5,135 nt of DNA from a bacterium (GCA_029946075.1 JAQSDT010000243.1:1-5135), one strand, 5' to 3'. Shown: positions 1 through 4,399, counted from the first letter of the stretch. Numbers and translations: made by a program. The notes: generated by a model not told the origin, from the letters alone.

Positions 1-597
1 GTGGCCAAGGTCGGCAACACCTATCTGACGTCGTTCGGGCAGGTGATGTTCGTCAGCCCGCTGAAGTGGCTGTTCATCCTGGCGCCGCTGGTCATGGTGT
101 TCGCGATCTCGGCCGGCATCAACCGGCTGCGGCCGGCGACCGCGCAGATCCTGTTCTGGGTGTTCGCGGCGCTGATGGGCATTTCGCTGTCGTCGATCTT
201 CCTGGTGTACACGCACACCTCGATCGTCCGGGTGTTCTTCATCACCGCGGCGACCTTCGGTGCGCTCAGCCTCTACGGCTACACCACCAAGCGTGACATG
301 AGCGGCATGGCGTCGTTCCTGTTCATGGGCCTGATCGGCATCATCATCGCCAGCCTGGTCAATTTGTTCATCCAGAGCTCGATGCTGCAGTTCATCGTCT
401 CGATCGTCGGCGTCCTGGTGTTCGCGGGCCTCACCGCCTGGGATACGCAGCGCCTGAAGAACGACTACATCTACGGCTATGCCTCGCAGGGCGGTGACAT
501 TGCAGAGAAGGCGGCGATCACCGGCGCGCTGTCGCTCTACCTGAACTTCATCAACCTGTTCACGCTGCTGCTGCAGCTGCTCGGCCAGCGCGACTAG
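1..597 (+). CDS. Bax inhibitor-1 / YbhL-YccA family membrane protein, 5' end missing
   Basis: This is an integral inner-membrane protein of the BI-1/TMBIM family (UPF0005); some members act as pH-dependent calcium leak channels and E. coli YccA modulates the FtsH protease. The visible 198 residues contain six hydrophobic segments, at about 21-40, 47-71, 75-94, 103-124, 128-145 and 173-195. The family-typical signatures are A-W-D-T-Q-R-L-K (about 146-153) and the terminal A-L-S-L-Y-L-N-F-I-N-L-F helix (176-187), ending in G-Q-R-D. The first codon is GTG, but I read it as an internal Val: family proteins are about 220-260 residues and carry another transmembrane segment before this point, so roughly 60 residues lie left of the window. 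The second conserved acidic position in the last helix, usually Asp, is Asn here (residue 182). The gene ends 26 bp before a strong terminator, so it closes its transcription unit. The family is secure; the physiological role is not. Confidence 0.93.
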   Translation: MAKVGNTYLTSFGQVMFVSPLKWLFILAPLVMVFAISAGINRLRPATAQILFWVFAALMGISLSSIFLVYTHTSIVRVFFITAATFGALSLYGYTTKRDMSGMASFLFMGLIGIIIASLVNLFIQSSMLQFIVSIVGVLVFAGLTAWDTQRLKNDYIYGYASQGGDIAEKAAITGALSLYLNFINLFTLLLQLLGQRD

Positions 598-623
598 GCG
601 CTACCGCACAAGGTTACGAGTTG

Positions 624-655
624 AGCCCCGGCCTTCGCGCCGGGGCTTTTCTTTT
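624..655 (+). terminator. intrinsic terminator of the Bax inhibitor-1 family gene
   Basis: A perfect 9-bp GC-rich stem, AGCCCCGGC (624-632) with GCCGGGGCT (639-647), closes a 6-base loop. It is followed directly by a T-rich tract, TTTCTTTT (648-655). It lies 26 bp after the stop codon on the same strand, the expected place for a Rho-independent terminator. Confidence 0.92.
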
Positions 656-670
656 GTGGCTTTTCTTTTG
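644..670 (+). repeat. 13-bp tandem duplication of the terminator tail
   Basis: GGCTTTTCTTTTG occurs at 644-656 and again, identically, at 658-670 with one base between. The first copy contains the last bases of the terminator stem and its T tract; the second repeats them without the stem. This looks like a replication-slippage duplication, and it gives the terminator a second T-rich stretch. Confidence 0.85.
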
Positions 671-682
671 CCCGCGGCAAAA
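666..682. repeat. 7-bp inverted repeat ahead of the acetyltransferase gene
   Basis: TTTTGCC (666-672) and GGCAAAA (676-682) are perfect inverted copies separated by CGC. The site ends 14 bp before the ATG of the acetyltransferase gene. It could be an operator for a dimeric regulator or a chance palindrome. On RNA it would make a stem with a 3-base loop. The left arm overlaps the duplicated terminator tail. Confidence 0.35.
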
Positions 683-696
683 ATAATCTGCCCGGC

Positions 697-1236
697 ATGT
701 CCGATCCCGAAATCCGGCCTGCCACCGAGGCCGACCTTCCCGCCATTACCGAAATTTACGAACACGCGGTTCGCTACGGCACCGCGACGTTCGAGCTGGT
801 TCCGCCCGATCTCGCCGAAATGACGCGCCGGTTCAGGACGCTCGCGGACGGCGGTTTCCCCTATTTCGCCGCCGCCGTCGAAGGCCGCGTGATCGGTTAC
901 GCCTATGCCGGCCCCTACCGGCCGCGGCCGGCGTATCGATTTACGGTGGAGAATTCAGTCTATCTGCAGCCCGCGATCCACCGCCGCGGCATCGGCCTGC
1001 AATTGATGCGGCGGCTGATCGCCGAATGCGAGGCGCGCGGCTACCGCCAGATGATCGCCGTGATCGGCGACTCCGCCAATGCCGGCTCGATCGGCGTGCA
1101 TACGAAATGCGGATTTCAGATGATCGGAACGCACCCGAATGTCGGACTGAAATTCGGCCGCTGGCTCGACACGGTCATGATGCAGCTCGCACTCGGCGAA
1201 GGCGCGACGACGGTGCCAGCGGATTCGAAGGCCTAG
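697..1236 (+). CDS. GNAT N-acetyltransferase, phosphinothricin / methionine-sulfone acetyltransferase type
   Basis: This 179-residue cytosolic enzyme should transfer an acetyl group from acetyl-CoA to the amino group of a small amino-acid analogue. The fold runs through one GNAT domain, about residues 3-165. The N-terminal I-R-P-A-T-E-A-D-L-P-A-I...I-Y-E-H-A-V is typical of the PAT/Bar/MnaT (YncA) branch. V-E-N-S-V-Y-L (84-90) carries the conserved Glu85 of that branch, and the acetyl-CoA loop is R-R-G-I-G-L (96-101). V-G-x-K-F-G-R-W-L-D (149-158) is a branch signature. Family proteins are about 170-185 residues, so it is full length. The 3' codons run into a palindromic repeat that supplies the TAG stop. 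No Shine-Dalgarno stands before the ATG; a TAATCT hexamer at 684-689 would place transcription start at or next to the ATG, so the mRNA may be leaderless. Substrate is inferred from the family; methionine sulfoximine or sulfone, or a natural toxin, are options. Confidence 0.9.
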   Translation: MSDPEIRPATEADLPAITEIYEHAVRYGTATFELVPPDLAEMTRRFRTLADGGFPYFAAAVEGRVIGYAYAGPYRPRPAYRFTVENSVYLQPAIHRRGIGLQLMRRLIAECEARGYRQMIAVIGDSANAGSIGVHTKCGFQMIGTHPNVGLKFGRWLDTVMMQLALGEGATTVPADSKA

Positions 1237-1334
1237 AGTCCTTTCGGTTCTGATTGAATCAGAACCGGACTCTAGATTCTTGTTTTGACGCGTTTTCTTC
1301 ACGCGAACCGGTATCCACTTCGCTCGAAAACGCT
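1233..1334. repeat. dispersed palindromic element of Bradyrhizobium type, two stem-loops
   Basis: Stem 1 joins CTAGAGTC (1233-1240) to GACTCTAG (1268-1275) and, inside a 4-base asymmetric bulge, CGGTTCTGATT (1245-1255) to AATCAGAACCG (1257-1267), a nearly perfect palindrome. Stem 2 joins GCGTTTTC (1290-1297) to GAAAACGC (1326-1333) with an inner GCGAA (1303-1307) / TTCGC (1319-1323) pair. I remember very similar sequence at many intergenic sites in Bradyrhizobium and Rhodopseudomonas genomes; that is recollection, not a search. It starts in the last two codons of the acetyltransferase gene, so the TAG stop at 1234-1236 is part of the left arm. As RNA, stem 1 could protect or terminate the upstream message, although no T tract follows it directly. 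Confidence 0.75.
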
Positions 1335-1573
1335 CCAGGGATTAGCGATTCCAGTAACCTGGACGCGGCCTCGGCGGAGGGCCGCCGGCCTGCACACAAA
1401 TCGCGAAAAGCCCCGTACAAGGCGGGTCCTGTCCATTCAAGGTCGCTGAATTCATTGACGTCAACTGCAACATTGGCCGGGCGCCTCGGCAATGGCTTCG
1501 ACGTCGATTTTGGCACTTTCAAAGCACTCGATCAAACCTATACGATGCCGCCTCCTGGACTTGGGGAACGACC
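1335..1573 (+). other. intergenic leader region of the substrate-binding protein gene
   Basis: I see no credible gene here: the open frames are short, lack ribosome sites and run through the palindromic element. The stretch holds a 10-bp palindrome TTGACGTCAA (1455-1464), a possible sigma-54 promoter (1510-1526, listed separately) and a weak Shine-Dalgarno GGGGA (1563-1567), six bases before the ATG of the next gene. Composition is less G/C-biased than in the flanking housekeeping genes, which fits acquired or relocated DNA. Confidence 0.5.
1510..1526 (+). promoter_or_regulatory. possible sigma-54 (-24/-12) promoter
   Basis: TTGGCACTTTCAAAGCA matches the RpoN consensus YTGGCACGNNNNTTGCW at 10 of 13 defined positions. 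The invariant GG (1512-1513) and GC (1524-1525) are separated by exactly 10 bases. Mismatches are T for G after TGGCAC and AA for TT before GC. Transcription would start near 1537, giving a leader of about 37 nt. RpoN control would suit a nitrogen- or amino-acid-related binding protein, but no enhancer site was recognised and a chance match is possible. Confidence 0.35.
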
Positions 1574-2557
1574 ATGAAGCGGCGTGAGTTCATCGGCTTT
1601 GTCGGCAGTGCGGCGGCGTGGCCGCTCGCCGCTCGGGCGCAGCCGGCCGAGCGGATACGGCGCGTTGCCATACTCATTGACCTGCCGGAAAATGACGCGA
1701 GCCGGCAACGTGTAGCGGTCTTTGTTCAGGGACTTGCCGAGCAGGGTTGGCGCGAGGGTCGCGATGTGCGGATCGATATCCGATGGGGCGCCAATTCCCC
1801 TGAAAGCAGCCGCAAGGCTGCAGCTGAACTGCTGGCACTGGGACCTGACATTATCCTGACTTCTGCCAGCGGGGCTACGGCTGCGATGCGGCAGGCGACG
1901 GCGACCACTCCCATAGTGTTTGTGCTTGTCACGGACCCGGTGGGCGCGGGCTTCGTGGATAGCCTGGCGCGCCCTGGTGGAAATCTAACGGGGTTCACCT
2001 TGTTCGAATACTCCATCGCCGGAAAGTGGCTGGAATTGCTCAAGGAGATTGCTCCGACAATCAGGCGGGTCGCTGTTCTTCGTGATACTGGTGTCGCCGC
2101 GGGTTCCGGTCAGTTCGGCGCAATTCAGGCGGCGGCATCGTCATTGGGAGTCGAACTGCGGCCGTTAAGCGTTCGCGATGCTGACGAGATCGACCGCGGT
2201 ATTTCTGCATTCGCACCCGGCCGGGATGACGGATTGCTCGTAACGGCATCGCCATTGGCGAGTGTGCATCGCGAGAAGATCATTGCCCTCGCGGCCCGGC
2301 ATCGGCTGCCGTCAGTATTTGCTTATCGGCACTTCGTGGCTGCCGGCGGTCTTGTCGCCTACGGTCCCGATCTGCTCAGTCCGATGCTTCGTGCTGCGAG
2401 TTATGTCAGCCGCATTCTCAAGGGAGAGAAGGCCGCCGACCTTCCCGTGCAAGCGCCGATCAAGTACGAGTTGGTTGTCAACTTGAAGACCGCGCGGGCG
2501 CTGGGCCTCACGGTGCCGCCCTCGTTGCTCGCCCGCGCCGACGAGGTGATCGAGTAA
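1574..2557 (+). CDS. orphan ABC transporter substrate-binding protein (ABC_sub_bind / TrpX-like family), Tat-type signal
   Basis: This 327-residue periplasmic solute-binding protein belongs to the PF04392 family. Residues 1-22 form an export signal: the twin-arginine motif R-R-E-F-I at 3-7, a hydrophobic stretch, and a likely A-R-A cleavage site before Q23. The mature part has the two-lobe binding-protein pattern: R-V-A-I-L-I (30-35) opening lobe 1, D-P-V-G-A-G-F-V and A-R-P-G-G-N-L-T-G-F (121-141, the family hallmark), R-V-A-V-L-R-D opening lobe 2 (165-171), G-G-L-V-A-Y-G-P-D (258-266), and the terminal L-G-L-T-V-P-P-S-L-L-A-R-A-D-E-V-I-E. Length is normal for the family. No permease or ATPase gene is adjacent, as is common for the many solitary copies in Bradyrhizobium. 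The ligand is unknown; characterised relatives bind aromatic or other amino acids. Codon use is less G/C-biased than in the BI-1 and aconitase genes, suggesting later acquisition. GGGGA lies six bases before the ATG. Confidence 0.92.
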   Translation: MKRREFIGFVGSAAAWPLAARAQPAERIRRVAILIDLPENDASRQRVAVFVQGLAEQGWREGRDVRIDIRWGANSPESSRKAAAELLALGPDIILTSASGATAAMRQATATTPIVFVLVTDPVGAGFVDSLARPGGNLTGFTLFEYSIAGKWLELLKEIAPTIRRVAVLRDTGVAAGSGQFGAIQAAASSLGVELRPLSVRDADEIDRGISAFAPGRDDGLLVTASPLASVHREKIIALAARHRLPSVFAYRHFVAAGGLVAYGPDLLSPMLRAASYVSRILKGEKAADLPVQAPIKYELVVNLKTARALGLTVPPSLLARADEVIE

Positions 2558-2561
2558 CGGC

Positions 2562-2630
2562 CGCTTGTTGCGGTCCGGGGTTTGCTCGCTGTCGGAGCCC
2601 GCCGGACGGTGGTCAAGGCCGCAACGAGCG
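2562..2630. repeat. stem-loop in the convergent gap after the substrate-binding protein gene
   Basis: CGCTTGTTGCGG (2562-2573) pairs with CCGCAACGAGCG (2619-2630) over 12 positions, 11 Watson-Crick plus one G-U. An inner pair GTCCGG (2573-2578) / CCGGAC (2602-2607) is also present; it shares base 2573 with the outer arm. It begins 5 bp after the stop codon. Only a weak T-rich stretch (CGATTTGATTTGG) follows, so it may be an inefficient terminator or an mRNA 3'-end stabiliser. The rest of the gap to 2688 shows a 10-bp palindrome GCCCCGGGGC (2662-2671) and no gene. Confidence 0.45.
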
Positions 2631-2688
2631 AACTCGATTTGATTTGGGAGTAGGCGTCTCAGCCCCGGGGCCGTCGCGCTCGGGTCTC

Positions 2689-3060
2689 CTACACCACCGC
2701 CAGCTTGCGATCGATCACCAGCAGCACGCGCTCGAGTTCGTGGCCGCGGCGCAGGATCAGACCGGTCGCCGTGATCACGCTGTACATGCCCTGCTTGCGC
2801 GCCAGCCGGGGATCTTTCTCGATGCGGTAGATCGGCACTTCCGAGGCACGGCGATAGACCGAGAACACGGCGCGGTCCCTGAGAAAGTCGATCGCATAGT
2901 CGCGCCACTCGCCATCGGCGACCATGCGGCCATACAGATTGAGAATGCGGTTGAGTTCGAGACGATTGAAGGTAACGCGATTCGGCGGCGGGGTCGCGGG
3001 CGCGGCACGCGCCGCCGCGCGGCTCTCGCTTGGATCGGTGTCCTCCGATATCGAGCTCAT
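2689..3060 (-). CDS. DUF2794 domain-containing protein
   Basis: This is a small, 123-residue, probably cytosolic protein of a family largely confined to Alphaproteobacteria, with no known function. Residues 1-26 are a low-complexity Ser/Ala/Pro-rich tail. The conserved domain follows: N-R-V-T-F-N-R-x-E-L (27-36), I-L-N-L-Y-G-R-M-V (39-47), G-E-W-R-D-Y-A-I-D-F (50-59), A-V-F-S-V-Y-R-R (64-71), P-x-Y-R-I-E-K-D-P-R-L-A-R-K-Q-G (76-91) and a C-terminal amphipathic helix with L-E-R-V-L. There is no signal peptide, membrane segment or cysteine. Length fits the family (about 105-130). The start is well supported by a perfect AGGAGG six bases upstream. The gene is transcribed convergently with the substrate-binding protein and is separated from DUF1223 by 442 bp, so it probably has its own promoter. 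The many Arg/Lys and the conserved Trp/Tyr would allow nucleic-acid or protein binding, but that is speculation. Confidence 0.93.
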   Translation of the reverse strand: MSSISEDTDPSESRAAARAAPATPPPNRVTFNRLELNRILNLYGRMVADGEWRDYAIDFLRDRAVFSVYRRASEVPIYRIEKDPRLARKQGMYSVITATGLILRRGHELERVLLVIDRKLAVV

Positions 3061-3066
3061 CCAGCG

Positions 3067-3072
3067 CCTCCT
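3067..3072 (-). promoter_or_regulatory. strong Shine-Dalgarno site of the DUF2794 gene
   Basis: On the minus strand the sequence is AGGAGG, followed by six bases (CGCTGG) and the ATG. This is the best ribosome-binding site in the window and fixes the DUF2794 start at 3060. Confidence 0.9.
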
Positions 3073-3086
3073 GTCATCTCAGGGAC

Positions 3087-3125
3087 ATGATTGCGCTAAC
3101 CGGGTGACGCTGCAAGCGGATTGTA
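3087..3125 (-). promoter_or_regulatory. possible promoter region of the DUF2794 gene
   Basis: Two weak candidates are visible on the minus strand. One is a TACAAT -10-like hexamer (complement of 3120-3125, 5 of 6 to consensus) without a good -35. The other is TTGCAG (3110-3115) spaced 17 bases from AATCAT (3087-3092). Either would give a leader of about 20-55 nt. I cannot choose between them. No other feature was recognised between 3073 and 3240. Confidence 0.25.
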
Positions 3126-3261
3126 AATGCCGCCAATACCGGGTTCCGATCGGTTCGAAATTCAGCAGGAAATATCGAGTCACGGGATCGTTAGAGGAAT
3201 CTTATTGCTGCCCTACTTCCGCCCACCGCCCGCCCCGCTGGGTTGCGATAACAAAATCCTG

Positions 3262-3382
3262 CGTTGGCCCGGTCCCTTCGGTTCCGGATTCCTCAGCCCC
3301 CAGCCCCCCGGGGCAGTCGGGATCGGGCCTGTTCGCAGGGGAGTTAATCCCGATACTGGGCCAACGAAAGTTGGTCCTTTTT
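3262..3382 (+). ncRNA. candidate structured small RNA ending in an intrinsic terminator
   Basis: The stretch is rich in nested pairing and ends in a plus-strand terminator with no plus-strand gene before it. Long-range stem: CGTTGGCCCGGT (3262-3273) with ACTGGGCCAACG (3355-3366), 12 positions including one G-U. Inside it, ATCGGG (3322-3327) pairs with CCCGAT (3349-3354), and CCTG-TTCG-CAGG (3328-3339) forms a UUCG-capped hairpin stacked on it; GCCCC (3296-3300) / GGGGC (3310-3314) is a further hairpin. A competing fold pairs GGCCCGGTCCC (3266-3276) with GGGATCGGGCC (3319-3329), freeing the 3' arm for the terminator. A -10-like GATAAC (3247-3252) lies ten bases before the first stem; no clear -35 was seen. 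The closed-stem-plus-bubble layout recalls 6S RNA, but I cannot confirm the family. An SRP RNA is unlikely because its GGAAGGAAGCAG-type loop is absent. No convincing reading frame is present. Confidence 0.5.
3358..3382 (+). terminator. intrinsic terminator on the plus strand, GAAA loop and T5 tract
   Basis: GGGCCAAC (3358-3365) and GTTGGTCC (3370-3377) form an 8-bp stem with one G-U pair, closed by GAAA (a GNRA-type tetraloop) and followed at once by TTTTT (3378-3382). The T tract gives its direction as plus, opposite to both flanking genes, so it serves neither DUF2794 nor DUF1223. Confidence 0.75.
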
Positions 3383-3409
3383 CGTTTGCGGGGTGTGGTT
3401 TGCAGGTCT

Positions 3410-3493
3410 CGTAGCCCGGATAGAGCGCAGCGAAATCCGGGGTTCTTAGACCGGGATAGATCCCGGGTTACGCTTCGCTTCACCCAGGCTACG
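3410..3493. repeat. REP-like dispersed palindrome (GTAGCCCGGAT type)
   Basis: The ends are CGTAGCCCGG (3410-3419) and CCAGGCTACG (3484-3493), inverted with one mismatch. The following inner arms, GGATAGAGCGCAGCGAAATCC and GGGTTACGCTTCGCTTCACCC, are also largely complementary. The centre holds CCGGGAT (3451-3457) / ATCCCGG (3460-3466), which can form its own hairpin. I recognise this as a common intergenic repeat type in Bradyrhizobium and other proteobacteria, here somewhat diverged. It ends nine bases after the DUF1223 stop codon on that gene's strand, where it could act as a terminator or 3'-end stabiliser. Confidence 0.75.
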
Positions 3494-3502
3494 GGAGCGA
3501 GA

Positions 3503-4279
3503 TTACCGCAGCGAGGTGTAGGCGGCGCCCAGCATGGCGCCTGGCTTCTCGCGATTGCCGTCCTGGAGGATGACCACCGCGGCATCGACGCCCTCGCGGG
3601 AGATATTCTCCAGCGGCACCGTCCAGCTTCCCGAACTGCCGTTCCAGTCGCCGACCTTCAAGAGGTTGCGCACGACGTTGTAGTAGGTGATTTCGCGACC
3701 GCGATTTTCGCCGCGCCCGATTGCTATCGGGACCGACTTCGACACAGAGCAGATCCAGACCTCGCCGCGAACCGGCGTGCCGCCCGCCTGCGCCGGCTCC
3801 TTGCTGGCGGCGACCTGGACGTTGATCAGCTTGCCCGACATCGACATCGTCACCGGCACCGACATCACGCCATCGGTCTTGCCGGTGTTCTTGATCGCGC
3901 TCTCGATGCTGGCGCGATCGCTGCCGATCACCTGCGCCGAGCCGTTGACGATCATCTGCGGCGTATAGAGGTTGCGGTCGCCGCGCACGTGCGAATAGGC
4001 CTTCTGGCGCGCGCTGAAGCGCGAATCCGCCAGCGTGTCCTTCCAGCCGAGATAATCCCAATAGTCGATCGGCATGCTGAGCGCGATGACCGACGGATCC
4101 TTGGCGAGTTCGCCGACCAGCTTGTCCGCCGGCGGGCATGACGAGCAGCCCTGCGAGGTGAACAGTTCGACGACGGCGCGCGGATCGGCATGGGCGGGAC
4201 GGATGATGGCGATGATGGCGCAAACGCCGAGCGCACCGGACCACCGCGAAATCGAGTTATAGGCCATCATCGCTGTCAT
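3503..4279 (-). CDS. DUF1223 exported thioredoxin-like protein
   Basis: This 258-residue exported protein of the DUF1223 family (PF06764) has no established biochemical role. A short basic and polar N-terminus and the hydrophobic stretch G-A-L-G-V-C-A-I-I-A-I-I (15-26) lead to a likely A-H-A cleavage site before D32. The mature protein opens with V-V-E-L-F-T-S-Q-G-C-S-S-C-P-P-A-D (36-52), a C-x-x-C pair (Cys45, Cys48) in thioredoxin-like position. D-Y-W-D-Y-L-G-W-K-D (72-81) and Y-T-P-Q-M-I-V-N-G (105-113, with a possible cis-Pro) follow, both family signatures. The C-terminal half is beta-rich with a lone Cys177. Periplasmic disulfide or metal chemistry is plausible but inferred. ATG codons at 4279, 4270 and 4267 all keep the signal peptide, and none has a good Shine-Dalgarno. 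I use 4279 because a 16-codon leader frame ends in an ATGA overlap with it. An upstream GTG at 4357 is rejected. The gene lies 161 bp after acnA on the same strand. Confidence 0.9.
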   Translation of the reverse strand: MTAMMAYNSISRWSGALGVCAIIAIIRPAHADPRAVVELFTSQGCSSCPPADKLVGELAKDPSVIALSMPIDYWDYLGWKDTLADSRFSARQKAYSHVRGDRNLYTPQMIVNGSAQVIGSDRASIESAIKNTGKTDGVMSVPVTMSMSGKLINVQVAASKEPAQAGGTPVRGEVWICSVSKSVPIAIGRGENRGREITYYNVVRNLLKVGDWNGSSGSWTVPLENISREGVDAAVVILQDGNREKPGAMLGAAYTSLR

Positions 4280-4358
4280 ACTGCGAACCGGTGATAGCGT
4301 TTTCCATCCGTATTTGTACGGGGCATGTTTCCATCTCCAGAAGCGTGCCCCAAACACG

Positions 4359-4382
4359 CGAAAGCGGCCTGTCTTAGGCCGC
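4359..4382 (-). terminator. hairpin terminator downstream of aconitase
   Basis: On the minus strand, GCGGCCT and AGGCCGC form a perfect 7-bp stem (4376-4382 with 4364-4370) around a 5-base loop, followed by TTTCG. The T run is short, as is often seen in GC-rich alphaproteobacteria. It lies about 60 bp after the acnA stop and separates acnA from the DUF1223 leader. Confidence 0.65.
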
Positions 4383-4399
4383 CTTCCCTGTTGTCGCTA

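Noticed and set aside
1..3. GTG at the first base as the start codon of the BI-1 family gene
   Set aside because: The family has a further N-terminal segment and transmembrane helix, and no upstream sequence is available to show a ribosome site. The GTG is better read as an internal Val of a gene cut by the window edge.
1233..1334. CRISPR repeat or insertion-sequence terminal repeat
   Set aside because: There is no regular repeat-spacer array, no transposase frame and no target-site duplication; the structure fits a small palindromic dispersed element.
955..1577. Short frames on both strands over the acetyltransferase 3' end and the palindromic element
   Set aside because: They read through a non-coding palindrome or antisense to the acetyltransferase, with no ribosome sites or conserved motifs.
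2312..2908. Minus-strand frames across the end of the substrate-binding protein gene and into DUF2794
   Set aside because: They are antisense or out of frame to two well-supported genes. Similar antisense frames opposite this binding-protein family are, as I recall, often annotated as hypothetical proteins, which reflects conservation of the sense gene.
3127..3414. 95-codon plus-strand frame over the candidate RNA
   Set aside because: It reads through the terminator stem and T tract, has no Shine-Dalgarno, and has Pro/Gly-rich composition typical of non-coding GC-rich DNA.
2924..4141. Long plus-strand open frame of 405 codons
   Set aside because: It runs antisense through DUF2794, the gap with the terminator and the REP-like repeat, and most of DUF1223. 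The translation is Arg/His/Ala-rich low complexity with an H-R repeat and no family features. It is open only because GC-rich DNA lacks stops.
3489..4244. Second minus-strand frame overlapping DUF1223
   Set aside because: Arg/Gly/His-rich translation with no recognisable motif, fully shadowed by the DUF1223 frame, which has a signal peptide and family signatures.
4280..4357. Upstream GTG start at 4357 for DUF1223
   Set aside because: It would add 26 residues before an already complete signal peptide, has no ribosome site, and begins directly beside the acnA terminator hairpin.
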